DNA from: Desulfosudis oleivorans
GTDB taxonomy: Bacteria; Desulfobacterota; Desulfobacteria; Desulfobacterales; SURF-7
Direction of reading: 5' to 3'
Length of the DNA stretch: 64,000 bases
Assembly: GCA_020723305.1 (NCBI GenBank)
Contig: DYJC01000001.1
Coordinates: 310,001 to 374,000, forward strand
The position numbers and the translations under genes were made by a program. Below the pieces are notes generated by a model. It saw only the letters and a list, made by a program, of their open reading frames with translations. It searched no databases and was not told the DNA's origin. Within the stretch, counting starts at the first letter, position 1. Each line of letters begins with the position of its first letter. Below are positions 36,392-44,864 of the stretch, piece after piece.

Positions 36392-39314
36392 GATCGCACT
36401 CCGCACTTCGAACTCGCATTGCAAGCAGTGCCCGAATCTCCGGTACAATCTGCCGCGCAAAATTCAGTTCATTTCGCCACTCGGTTTCCTCGGCATCACA
36501 GCGAGCCAGACGGTATTGGCGAACCTCGGGTAGCCCAACCCGTTCGATGGCTTTGCGCCTTGAACCAAAGGCCACTATTCCGCGTTCTTCTTCCCGGCCA
36601 ACCGAGGCAGCGTGCGCCTGCTGCAGGGCATTGAACAATTCCTGCCCGGCCTGTTCGGCTGCGTCCTGAAGTCGGTCGTAGGCTGCGGTAGACTCTTCAA
36701 CGCTGAGTGTAGCCACCACCTGCGGTTCTGCCGTCTGCAGAGCATCCCAGATGTGCCGGGCTGTGGGAAGAAACAGTTTGCCTTCCTCGCTTAAAAAGAC
36801 ACTGATATACCCACGCCGAACCATGGGGATACGCAGGGATTGAGTTTTCTGATGCATCCCTGCCTGAAGTCGTATCTCAAACAGCCCCCAAAGTCCCATA
36901 ATGCTGGTCATCAACCCGCTGACAGTCACGCAAGGCAATGGTTGACCTGCGGACACCTGCGGCAGGTTGAGAGCCAGACCACGGACACGACTGTTTGATA
37001 AATCAAAGTGCGGAGTGCGTAGTCCGGAGTGCGTAAACGAGCCTTTTTCCACAAGGCCATCCGACCAGTTCAACTCCCAGACATTTCCACCCCGCTCCTT
37101 ACGAAGCAACTTTGCCCCCGCATTCGAATGACTGTTGAGGAACGAAACGGTCATTCTCTCCACCCAGTGGGGCAACGGATGAGTGCGCAGACGCTCTGCC
37201 ATTTGAAGGTCTGGTTCTTCCGAAATGCCATAGATGGATGAGGATTCCCGAACCTGACTTATTTCTTCGCGAATCCTGGCAACGGTCAGATCAACGGATG
37301 ATTCAATCCCATCCGGATTGAGAATGGCTGAGGCGAACACCTCCTCAAACAACTCACCGGCCTGGGCGGAGTCGAGGACGTCACTGGTCTTGTCAATACC
37401 GAACTCATGGAAGATCACCGCGAGTTTCTGCTCCAGTACCTCACGGACACGAAATTCGACCGATTCCTCGAACACAAAATTGATGGCCTGCACTTTTTTA
37501 GGCTGGCCGATGCGATCTACCCGGCCGATGCGTTGTTCCAAGCGCATCGGGTTCCATGGAATATCGTAATTGATTACCACATGGCAGAACTGCAGGTTCA
37601 GACCTTCTCCACCTGCATCGGTGGAGACCAGCACACGATGTGATTTGCGGAAGGCATTCTGGACCTGCTTGCGTTCATCCATGTCCATTGAGCCATTCAG
37701 GGTAACAGCCGAGATTCCCCGTGCCTCCAGAAAATCCTTCAACATCTGCTGGGTGGAAACGAACTCCGTGAAAATCAGCACCTTCAGGTCCGGTTCGTTT
37801 TCCTCGGCCTGTAGCCTGAAAACCCATTCGATCAGCGCCTCAGCCTTAGCGTCTGGACCTGCCTGCTCGCACCGGAGTGCTGCTTCCAGAAGAGTTTCCA
37901 CATAACTGCCTTCACTTTGCAGTGCGGACACATGGGATTTAAGAAGCTCGTCCAGCAGCTCCTGTCCATCCATGTCATAAAATTCGTCGAAGCTCTCCGA
38001 AGATTCCACACCATTTTCAATTTCCGAAAGGCGCAAATTGATATGGTGCTCGCCCTCCTTAAGCACTGCAAGCCGTCGCTCCAGCGTGGTGCGAATTGCC
38101 CGCGTGCTCGAAACCACCAGCCTCTGCATCAGAACCATCAAAAAACCGATGTGTCGTTTTTTCTCCCGGAGGGCCTGGTTGTAGCCTTCGCGAACATAGT
38201 CAGTCACCGCCTCATAGAGAAGTTGCTGCAAGTTGTGGCGGGTTTCCCACTGAATTGGAGCCATTTGCGTGCGCCGAGGCTTGAACAGTGGCTTGCCTTC
38301 GGCGTCGATGGCCTTGCGCTTCTCAGTACGGATAACATAGGGAGCAACCCGGTCACGGGACACGCTGTCCATATCTGGAAAGGCGTTGTCATCCAGAAGG
38401 CTCATCAAGCGGTGAAAAGCATCAGTCTTGCCTTGGTGCGGCGTGGCCGAAAGAAGCAGCACATAAGGCGCAGCCTCCGCCAGCCCACGGCCAAGCTTGT
38501 AGCGGGCCACCTGGTCGGTGCTGCCGCCCAGGCGGTGCGCTTCGTCAACGATAACCAGATCCCATCCAGCAGTAATCAGATCCTCGAACCTGGAACGCGA
38601 CGCTTCACCATACTTCCCATCCAATGGACGAAACGTGTCCATCGGCACGATGACTTGATTGAAATGGTAAAAGGGATTACGCGTCGCTAATTGCATGATA
38701 GGTGGTGCGGAGTGCATTTGTCCTTCCGCACTTCGCACTTCGGATTTCGCACCCGAAATGCGCCGCAATACATCAACATCTTGACCAAGAAACAATTGGA
38801 ACTCTTCATTGAAATGCGTGCGCATTTCGCTGACCCACTGAGTTGCAATACCTTTTGGCGAAACCACCAGTGTCCGGCGAACCAGCCCGCGCAGTTTGAG
38901 CTCACGCATGACCAGACCGGCCTCAATGGTTTTGCCTAGGCCAACCTCGTCCGCTAAAAGATAGCGCACCCGGTCACCGGAAATGGCTCGTGACAAAGCG
39001 TTGATCTGATGAGGCAGCGGAATTACGTTTGACTCCATGGGAGCCAGCAGGACATGGCCGTCAACGGCACTGGCTGAGCCTTCGAGCACCTCGGCCACCT
39101 TGGCTGCAGCCGCGACATAGGCAATGCGTCCTGCCTCGATTTCCGGTTTCAGGTCGGCACTCAGCGGCCGTAAGGCGGAGCGGGGCACGCGCACCACCGT
39201 ATCCTGATTCGGCAGCCAGACACGACAAACCGTCTGCCCCCACAAGGTCTGTTCTTCGATGACCTTGCAGACGCTGTTATGAATGGTGCTGTATTGCCAA
39301 GAGATTGATTCCAA
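36384..39314 (-). CDS. brxHII: BREX type 3 helicase BrxHII (SNF2/DEAH superfamily 2)
   Basis: A 976-residue helicase. Motif I LLADEVGLGKTIEAGLVM (~122), motif II LVIVDEAHRLGG (DEAH, ~255), motif III LLLSATPHQGK, and the C-terminal RecA domain with VLIFTEFVSTQQML, STDAGGEGLNLQF and MRLEQRIGRVDRIGQ. It is an ATP-driven DNA translocase of the type 3 BREX core. The start is TTG at 39314, supported by AAAGGA 6 nt upstream. The protein contains repeat-derived segments (SGAKSEVRSAEGQMHSAP, SFTHSGLRTPHF and the C-terminal RVRSAECDHE) that homologues would not be expected to share. Confidence 0.88.
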   Translation of the reverse strand: MESISWQYSTIHNSVCKVIEEQTLWGQTVCRVWLPNQDTVVRVPRSALRPLSADLKPEIEAGRIAYVAAAAKVAEVLEGSASAVDGHVLLAPMESNVIPLPHQINALSRAISGDRVRYLLADEVGLGKTIEAGLVMRELKLRGLVRRTLVVSPKGIATQWVSEMRTHFNEEFQLFLGQDVDVLRRISGAKSEVRSAEGQMHSAPPIMQLATRNPFYHFNQVIVPMDTFRPLDGKYGEASRSRFEDLITAGWDLVIVDEAHRLGGSTDQVARYKLGRGLAEAAPYVLLLSATPHQGKTDAFHRLMSLLDDNAFPDMDSVSRDRVAPYVIRTEKRKAIDAEGKPLFKPRRTQMAPIQWETRHNLQQLLYEAVTDYVREGYNQALREKKRHIGFLMVLMQRLVVSSTRAIRTTLERRLAVLKEGEHHINLRLSEIENGVESSESFDEFYDMDGQELLDELLKSHVSALQSEGSYVETLLEAALRCEQAGPDAKAEALIEWVFRLQAEENEPDLKVLIFTEFVSTQQMLKDFLEARGISAVTLNGSMDMDERKQVQNAFRKSHRVLVSTDAGGEGLNLQFCHVVINYDIPWNPMRLEQRIGRVDRIGQPKKVQAINFVFEESVEFRVREVLEQKLAVIFHEFGIDKTSDVLDSAQAGELFEEVFASAILNPDGIESSVDLTVARIREEISQVRESSSIYGISEEPDLQMAERLRTHPLPHWVERMTVSFLNSHSNAGAKLLRKERGGNVWELNWSDGLVEKGSFTHSGLRTPHFDLSNSRVRGLALNLPQVSAGQPLPCVTVSGLMTSIMGLWGLFEIRLQAGMHQKTQSLRIPMVRRGYISVFLSEEGKLFLPTARHIWDALQTAEPQVVATLSVEESTAAYDRLQDAAEQAGQELFNALQQAHAASVGREEERGIVAFGSRRKAIERVGLPEVRQYRLARCDAEETEWRNELNFARQIVPEIRALLAMRVRSAECDHE
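36396..36420. repeat. GCACTCCGCACTTCG-type repeat at the 3' end of brxHII
   Basis: Reverse-orientation units (CGCACTCCGCACTTCG) encode the last residues of brxHII (RVRSAECDHE). They are complementary in type to the forward units at 36248-36277. Confidence 0.7.
37006..37037. repeat. AGTGCGG-type repeat inside brxHII
   Basis: Three near-identical units (AAGTGCGGAGTGCG, then AGTCCGGAGTGCG) lie in frame and are translated on the minus strand as THSGLRTPHFD. They do not break the helicase frame. Confidence 0.7.
38704..38755. repeat. Inverted AGTGCGG/CCGCACTT repeat inside brxHII
   Basis: GGTGCGGAGTGC followed about 12 bp later by CCGCACTTCGCACTTCGG and a TTTCGCAC unit gives an imperfect hairpin, in frame, translated as SEVRSAEGQMHSAPP between the first and second helicase motifs. 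Confidence 0.75.
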
Positions 39315-39324
39315 GGTGAATCCT

Positions 39325-39876
39325 TTACGAACAAGCTCTCAGAAGTCGGGGGTTGGTTGTCAGCACCTCAATGCCGCCAACTTGAAAGTCAGCATCATTA
39401 GTCATCAACTTGAGATTTCGCTTTTTACAAAGATCGACGAGAAGCGCATCGTTGAAATCAACCTGCCCCGATACAAAATCTGCCAGTGCCTGATTGAGAT
39501 CCAGCTCATCAGGCGAAACCGAATGGATTTGGCAGAAATTAACAATTCGTCCTGCAAAGATTTGGCTGGCGGACGCCACTGCGTGAAAATCCACGGATTG
39601 CCTGAATTGTTTAAATCTTGGATATTGTGCTTTAAAATTTCCTTCCCACTCGATTCGGCAATATCGGTTTAGATATTCGCTCAAAACCATGGGGTCAAGT
39701 ACAGGCTGTGCTTTCGCGCTGATAAGCCGCGAAAAGGCTGTCGAATATTTCTGAGCAAATGGTTGATGGGGATTTCCCGGAGCTGGAAATAGATAGAGCC
39801 AGATGTTGGTGTCTACCAGTATCTGCTCACCAGATGCGAAGGAGTAAGAAGCCAAATCATATGCTTTATTATTCAT
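39325..39876 (-). CDS. PIN-domain ribonuclease of the embedded three-gene module
   Basis: A 183-residue PIN protein. The four acidic catalytic positions are visible: ILVDTNIWLYLF (~20), the Glu in VLSEYLNRYC (~65), DFNDALLVDLC (~145) and LKLMTNDADFQVGG (~160). PIN domains are Mg-dependent RNases, in many cases VapC-type toxins that cut tRNA or rRNA, but this one lacks an adjacent VapB-like antitoxin; its neighbours are a DUF4325 protein and a GHKL ATPase. I chose ATG at 39876, 7 nt after GGGGAG. It overlaps DUF4325 by 8 bp and ends 11 bp before brxHII. Confidence 0.8.
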   Translation of the reverse strand: MNNKAYDLASYSFASGEQILVDTNIWLYLFPAPGNPHQPFAQKYSTAFSRLISAKAQPVLDPMVLSEYLNRYCRIEWEGNFKAQYPRFKQFRQSVDFHAVASASQIFAGRIVNFCQIHSVSPDELDLNQALADFVSGQVDFNDALLVDLCKKRNLKLMTNDADFQVGGIEVLTTNPRLLRACS

Positions 39877-40225
39877 CTTCATTCTCCCCGTCTTGCCATG
39901 CCGCATCATAACCTTTTGGGTTCGCGTAATATTTTTTGGCATTGTCTACAACACGCTTAAGAAGTTCCATATCATCTCCAGAAAGTCCCTCGACCTTAAC
40001 CAGAGAACGAACTTCTTCTTCACTAAATGACCCGTAAAGTTGACCGATGGCAACATTTAAAAACAAAGAAACCAGCATGGTCACATGGTCAAAAAAAATA
40101 GTCACCGACTTGCCTTTTTTCAGAAGGGGCTCCACTTTCTCAAAAACCTTTTGTCCATCTTCAGCGGATATGCAGAGAGGGCTTCCAATTAAATCAGCCA
40201 CCTTGATTGTTATTCGATCGTCCAT
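39869..40225 (-). CDS. STAS-like DUF4325 protein
   Basis: A 118-residue protein with the DUF4325 pattern: IGSPLCISAEDGQKVFEKVE, the strand KSVTIFFDHVTMLVSLFLNVAIGQLYGSF (split here as SVTIFFDHV and FLNVAIGQLYG) and a C-terminal helix GDDMELLKRVVDNAKKYY. These STAS-like proteins resemble anti-sigma-factor antagonists and often pair with a GHKL ATPase, as here. The usual phospho-acceptor Ser of the loop is replaced by the VTMLVS region; a serine is present in SLFLN. AAGGAG is 7 nt upstream of the ATG at 40225. Confidence 0.82.
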   Translation of the reverse strand: MDDRITIKVADLIGSPLCISAEDGQKVFEKVEPLLKKGKSVTIFFDHVTMLVSLFLNVAIGQLYGSFSEEEVRSLVKVEGLSGDDMELLKRVVDNAKKYYANPKGYDAAWQDGENEDE

Positions 40226-40240
40226 GACGAACTCCTTTGC

Positions 40241-41113
40241 TTAAAAAATGTCATCACTGCTCAACTCAGTCTTCAAGCAGTAACTGTTCGTATCTTGTGT
40301 GTTTATTTCAATGTTGACACTTGTTCCCGGAAAATCATGATCCATTTTTTCGATAGCGTCCCCACTTGCTGAAAACTCGTAATAACCGAATCGGGAAACA
40401 ATTTGAAGTTTCCCTTCATTCATTCGAATAAAATCCTTGATCAATTTAAGACCCAGACCCCCAGGCTGCCTTCCTGTTTTTGTCGTGTTTCCTTCGATAA
40501 GCGCCCAGTTAATGGCTGAACATGAACTTACTTTCTTATTTCCGGTGTATCTCCGGACATTTTCCCGTATACCGATCCCTGCGTCGGCAATGGTGAAATC
40601 AAAGCGATGCTTCTGAGGAAAAAATTGGCCGCATGCAAAAATACCTGATGCTGAATCCGAATGAATTGAAGCATTCAGAAAAATTTCAACCAGACTCTGT
40701 CGAAAGCGTTTGGTCAATGCTTCGGTCATCCTGGGAATCCCCCGACCTTTCATATAAGATTCAAGATAGTCATAAAACTGCTCTCCGGCATGCAATTTGA
40801 AAATTTTAAAAGGCAGTGTTGTCTGATTGTTATCCGGAATGGATGCCATGTTGAAAACGGTAAAAAAATGGTTCTTTTTGAGTATCCTTTCAATTTCAGA
40901 CGACACATTTTGGATCGACACATCATTCAACTCATTACGCAACCTCGCAATGACCACATATAAGGGGGCTACCATGTTGGCCTCAAAAAAACGGCATCCG
41001 GAAAAATCCAGATCAATTGAATCCAGCAACATATTACGAGTTTCTTTCGCTATACGGGCAATTCTGTTGAAACCGTCCATATTACTTCGAATGGTACCTA
41101 CCTCAAGTTTCAT
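40241..41113 (-). CDS. STAS-like plus GHKL ATPase regulator (anti-sigma-kinase type)
   Basis: A 290-residue two-domain protein. Residues ~25-100 are STAS-like (SIDLDFSGCRFFEANMVAP, LRNELNDVSIQNVSSEIERI). Residues ~130-260 are a GHKL ATPase: N-box LVEIFLNASIHS (Glu, Asn and His), G1 box TIADAGIGI, and G2 box PGGLGLKLIKDFIRM. The arrangement recalls SpoIIAB/RsbW kinases fused to an antagonist-like domain. No HisKA or sensor domain is present, so it is not a classic two-component kinase. Start ATG at 41113 overlaps the pglXI stop (ATGA), and it ends 15 bp before DUF4325. By eye it is AT-richer than its neighbours. Confidence 0.8.
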   Translation of the reverse strand: MKLEVGTIRSNMDGFNRIARIAKETRNMLLDSIDLDFSGCRFFEANMVAPLYVVIARLRNELNDVSIQNVSSEIERILKKNHFFTVFNMASIPDNNQTTLPFKIFKLHAGEQFYDYLESYMKGRGIPRMTEALTKRFRQSLVEIFLNASIHSDSASGIFACGQFFPQKHRFDFTIADAGIGIRENVRRYTGNKKVSSCSAINWALIEGNTTKTGRQPGGLGLKLIKDFIRMNEGKLQIVSRFGYYEFSASGDAIEKMDHDFPGTSVNIEINTQDTNSYCLKTELSSDDIF

Positions 41114-44031
41114 ACCTGTTGTCCCTTGTTATCTCCCATTCTTGTTACCGCCTGGTCGTACCACATAAGCAGTTTGGGATCTTCTTCCAAAATGTTATTG
41201 GGGATCTTATCGGCCACGGCGACGATGACGGCGTAGTCGCGTTCCTGCCAAGCCTTCTTGAATCCGGCGCGGACGGCTTCCAGGCGGAAGACCTTGAGTT
41301 TCTTTTTGGCCGTTTTATATTCCTCAAACTCCTTGAGCAGCGCCTTCTCGCGCAGCTTCTCCAGGTCGCCCGCTTTGTTGGGATCGGGCACATACCAACG
41401 GTCGCGGGCTTTGGTCACCAGTGCTGGGTCGTCCTTGGGCAGATTGCGCATCTCCTTCCAGTTGGTGGAGAGGTAGGCGTGAATCTGTTCCGGCACCGGG
41501 CCTTTACCGTCGTAGCAGAGGAAGTTCTGGTTCAGCAGTTCACGCAGGTCGAGCTGGGCCTCGTTTTTGCTCCAGCCTCCCAGTTGCTGCATGAACTGCG
41601 GATTGATGTCGGAAAGGGTTTGCGGCTTTTCCTTGATGAGCTGGCGGAGCCACTGGATGGCGGATGCTTCATCAGAGACGAATATGGCCATCTGCTTGAG
41701 TTCGCCCGAGGTCATCTTCTTGCGGTCGTATTCGGCCACATGATCCGGCAGGAAATACATGCCGTCGCGCACACTGAAACGTTGAGATAGGCCGATCTGA
41801 AACTCCTGACTTGAAATTGGCACGGGGTAGCCCTTGCGGACGTAGTAAGCCACCATCTGGTCGAACAAGATGCGTGGATCACGTTCCGGGACAAACTGCA
41901 GCAAGGCTCCCTGCTGTTTCGTGACCGGCAGATACTTCAGGTGCGTGCGAACAAAATCCCACACGCCTTCTTCGGTTTGCGCTTCCTTTTGGAAGCGCTC
42001 TTCAAAACCGCCGTTGGGTTTGTAGGCTGAGATAACGAGGTCTTGTTTAACAGATGTTGGGTTTGTTACAGCATTAAACCCATTATGGGTTTTTTGTAGT
42101 GCTGATACATTTGCAACAATAAAACCCGCGATAGAAATGGCAGTTTGAATTCCATTCCAAATACCAGCATTCGTATTTGAGAATTCAACGGTCATCCATC
42201 GGCCTGGCTTTAGCAGTCGAAAAACCTCAGAGAACCCCTTAATCATCAAATTTCGGTATTCCTCAGGTCCCTTTTGTTGGGTTGTGTTCTCAATGGCTTC
42301 TTCTTGCGTATTTGTACGAACTTTTAACCAGGATTCCCATAATATATTCAACTCGGAGTACATCAGATTTGAGCCGAAAGGAGGATCAATAAACACGTAA
42401 TCAATAGAACTTTCAGCTCCAGAGTGGCGATTTGTTGCTGACCCAGTCTCGGTAACTGCAGCCTTTCCATTCGATGTGAAAGGCACAGAGGAAATTCTCA
42501 GACGAAACCTCTCAATGACGTTCGTTTCAATTGCTAAAGAGCTTATGTAAAGCGTCCCCTGCAGAGTCTGCCCAATTACTCCACCCCTTTTCTTGAAATA
42601 ATTTGAAGTCAGCAGGCGATTTTGCTTTGTCCCCCAGACCTGTGAGGAGGTAAACCATAGACCGAGTTGCCTGCAGGTGGATAGGCTGCCAAAAATATGC
42701 TTGTGAAATGCAGAAAGACTGGAAAGATTCCTACGGCTATACATATGGTGTACGTGGGTCATCCCGATACGAACAGGCTCACCAGTTTTGTCACCATCAG
42801 GTATGACATTAGTGGGATGCCAATTCTTTTGGGATTTTTTATCGATTTCGGATAGCAACGAGAGATCATCCTCACCCGGCTTTTTCTCAAATCTTTTGCT
42901 GCCTACCGAGTAGTTAATTAAAACAGGAATCTGCTTAGCCTGTTTGACTGTTGAATTAATCGAATTATCGAGTTTCGTTTCCCACAATCTTTCAACGCTT
43001 CTTTTTGTGAGGGAAGCATTGCAGTGTGGACAGTCAAAGTTATCCTTCACGCTACCGGCGTCTTTATCGACAGCAATATCCCAAAAGACAAGTTCACCAG
43101 CACAATGTGGGCAAACAAAAACATCGGACCATAACGTGAAATTTATTATCCCTGTCCTTCCATTCGTATGTTTCGTCTCATACATCCATCCATACTCAGC
43201 CTCTACTTTTTTGAGAATACGCTTCGCCTCTTTTTCAAATGTTTCTTTTTCGGTCGGCGTGTTGTAGTTAGAAGCGATAAAAGTTGCCGCTGGCGAAAGG
43301 TCGTTCAGCAAAGCCCTACGAGAACCCAGTCTTGAAAACGGTCTCCAAACCTTTTTGCCATCTTCATCCATCTCATCCTGCAAAATAGTCCCGTCCGGCT
43401 TCACCTGATAGCCAAGAGACATGACCACTTCTCGGTCGCCGCACATCTGCGCCGCTACACCGGTCATGCCGGTTCCGCAGAAACCGTCAAATACGATGTC
43501 CCCCGGTTCGGTATAATGAAGGATGTAACGCATGATAGCCTTGTGCGGCACTTTGGTGTGATAGGAGTGCGCGTTATAAATCGGATCGTTTTTCCCCTCG
43601 CTAACGTCGGCGGCAAAAGGTTCTCTATGATAGTGCGGGGTGCGGGGTGCGGAGTGCGTTGGGCCATCTTCGCGCACTTCGCACTCCGCACTTCGCACTG
43701 CGGATTTTTCCGCTTCCCACAAGCGGATAAAATCCGCAATCCAAGGATTCGGGCAAGCGGTATAGTACGGCGGATCACTCAGGTTCAAAATATCCTCGTC
43801 TCTGCCGATCGGAAAGCCCTCAATCTTTCGGAACTCCGGATCTTGAAGCTTCTTGCGCAGCTCCTCGGTAAAGTGGGCGCGACAGGCCTCGTCGTTGTCA
43901 AAAGTCAAACCAAGGCAAGTCACCGGGCCGGAGGGCTTTGGGGGCTCGGTGTCTACATCGAATTCCATCTGGGTGAAATCGCCTGCCTTACTATCATTGT
44001 TCATCTCTTCAATTTCTTCTTTGTCACGCAT
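41110..44031 (-). CDS. pglXI: BREX type 3 DNA methyltransferase PglXI (DUF1156 type)
   Basis: A 973-residue DNA methyltransferase. The SAM-binding motif I VFDGFCGTGMTGVA (~170), one catalytic DPPY in NLSDPPYYTACPNP (~88) and a second DPPF in VFIDPPFGSNLMYSEL (~540) are visible; a zinc-ribbon-like CPHC...CPHC pair lies at ~295-330. Such enzymes methylate host DNA (usually N6-adenine) to mark self in BREX. ATG at 44031 was chosen because GGAG lies 7 nt upstream and it overlaps the preceding stop by 8 bp. Residues ~110-135 (SAVRSAECEVRE...THSAPRTPH) are an in-frame repeat insertion. The central third is AT-richer than both ends. Confidence 0.88.
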   Translation of the reverse strand: MRDKEEIEEMNNDSKAGDFTQMEFDVDTEPPKPSGPVTCLGLTFDNDEACRAHFTEELRKKLQDPEFRKIEGFPIGRDEDILNLSDPPYYTACPNPWIADFIRLWEAEKSAVRSAECEVREDGPTHSAPRTPHYHREPFAADVSEGKNDPIYNAHSYHTKVPHKAIMRYILHYTEPGDIVFDGFCGTGMTGVAAQMCGDREVVMSLGYQVKPDGTILQDEMDEDGKKVWRPFSRLGSRRALLNDLSPAATFIASNYNTPTEKETFEKEAKRILKKVEAEYGWMYETKHTNGRTGIINFTLWSDVFVCPHCAGELVFWDIAVDKDAGSVKDNFDCPHCNASLTKRSVERLWETKLDNSINSTVKQAKQIPVLINYSVGSKRFEKKPGEDDLSLLSEIDKKSQKNWHPTNVIPDGDKTGEPVRIGMTHVHHMYSRRNLSSLSAFHKHIFGSLSTCRQLGLWFTSSQVWGTKQNRLLTSNYFKKRGGVIGQTLQGTLYISSLAIETNVIERFRLRISSVPFTSNGKAAVTETGSATNRHSGAESSIDYVFIDPPFGSNLMYSELNILWESWLKVRTNTQEEAIENTTQQKGPEEYRNLMIKGFSEVFRLLKPGRWMTVEFSNTNAGIWNGIQTAISIAGFIVANVSALQKTHNGFNAVTNPTSVKQDLVISAYKPNGGFEERFQKEAQTEEGVWDFVRTHLKYLPVTKQQGALLQFVPERDPRILFDQMVAYYVRKGYPVPISSQEFQIGLSQRFSVRDGMYFLPDHVAEYDRKKMTSGELKQMAIFVSDEASAIQWLRQLIKEKPQTLSDINPQFMQQLGGWSKNEAQLDLRELLNQNFLCYDGKGPVPEQIHAYLSTNWKEMRNLPKDDPALVTKARDRWYVPDPNKAGDLEKLREKALLKEFEEYKTAKKKLKVFRLEAVRAGFKKAWQERDYAVIVAVADKIPNNILEEDPKLLMWYDQAVTRMGDNKGQQV
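43632..43706. repeat. Inverted AGTGCGG/CGCACTTC repeat inside pglXI
   Basis: AGTGCGGGGTGCGGGG...GAGTGCG on one side and CGCACTTCGCACTCCGCACT on the other, separated by about 10 bp, can form a long hairpin. It is in frame and is translated on the minus strand as SAVRSAECEVRE...THSAPRTPHY. Confidence 0.8.
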
Positions 44032-44857
44032 GGCGATTCTCCAGTATGGCTTTTCCCTTGAGAGTGATTCGGTATTTTTGCAGTCGGCTGTTGGGTTTGC
44101 CGGGAATCGTGTATTCAATCATCCCTTCAAACAGAAGTCCTTTAATGGATCTGTTCAATGAACCGGTGATGGTTTTCAGTTCGAGCTTTCTCGCTATTTC
44201 AGACTTGGATAGCGGCCCATCTTGTATGAGCGACAATATTTTTTCTGCCCCTGACTCTGCCTTTGACTCTGCCTTTGACTCTGCCCTTGACTCTGCCCCG
44301 GGTTCTATCCGCTTCCGAATCGTGGAGGGCTTGGCCGGATTCTTGCCAAATTCCGGAACACTGATGATCATGCGGAAGTTGTCGCCCTCGATCAGTTGGG
44401 GATCGGCTCCACCGTATTTCCTTCCGTACAGCATCATTTTGCGCATGCCGGAACCGAGTTCATCAGCCCGGTCGATTTCCCTGAAAAAGGCGCTGAGAAT
44501 GGGATTCTTCTGGTAAGGGACCATCGTTTCCGGAGTAAGCAAGCCGAAACCGTGCGGTCGGCTGGGGTTATCGGTGACGACCCGACCATATTCGATGATC
44601 AGGCGGGAGGTGGCGCCGCTGGCGTACTCCCGGTGGACGAACTCCTTGTGTATCCGATCTACCGCCTCCGGAGCAATGCCCTGAACCTTTCCGTCATCCT
44701 GAACACCCAGTAACAAGGTGCCTCCATGGCGGTTCAAAAAAGAGCAAACCGTTTCATATACCGATTTTGGCAATTGATTGCGACAGGCTTTAAACTCGAT
44801 AACGAGTCCTTCTCCTTTGGCAATAAGTGCCTTCAATTGGTGTTCGTTTGTTTCCAT
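44024..44857 (-). CDS. AlbA_2/Schlafen-like ATP-binding protein, internally shortened
   Basis: A 277-residue protein made of the N-terminal AlbA_2 domain (LVIEFKACRNQLPKSVYETV, GGTLLLGVQDDGKVQGIAPE), then a jump from DRIHKEFV straight to HREYASGATSRLIIEYG, part of the C-terminal HATPase_c_4 domain (NPILSAFFREIDRADELGSG, YGRKYGGADPQLIEGDNF), and a winged helix at the end (ALSKSEIARKLELKTITGS-type). Relatives are ~450-560 residues, so some 200 residues, including much of the middle domain, are missing with the frame kept. A repeat AESRAESKAESKAESGAE links the last two parts. It is wedged between brxC and pglXI and tightly coupled to both. Confidence 0.72.
   Translation of the reverse strand: METNEHQLKALIAKGEGLVIEFKACRNQLPKSVYETVCSFLNRHGGTLLLGVQDDGKVQGIAPEAVDRIHKEFVHREYASGATSRLIIEYGRVVTDNPSRPHGFGLLTPETMVPYQKNPILSAFFREIDRADELGSGMRKMMLYGRKYGGADPQLIEGDNFRMIISVPEFGKNPAKPSTIRKRIEPGAESRAESKAESKAESGAEKILSLIQDGPLSKSEIARKLELKTITGSLNRSIKGLLFEGMIEYTIPGKPNSRLQKYRITLKGKAILENRHA
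44229..44300. repeat. 12-bp tandem repeat coding Ala-Glu-Ser units
   Basis: At least four near-identical 12-bp units (CTTTGACTCTGC type) lie in the linker of the AlbA/Schlafen-like gene and are translated on the minus strand as (A/K)ESxAES. In-frame 12-bp units can change copy number without breaking the frame. Confidence 0.75.
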
Positions 44858-44864
44858 CCGCAGT

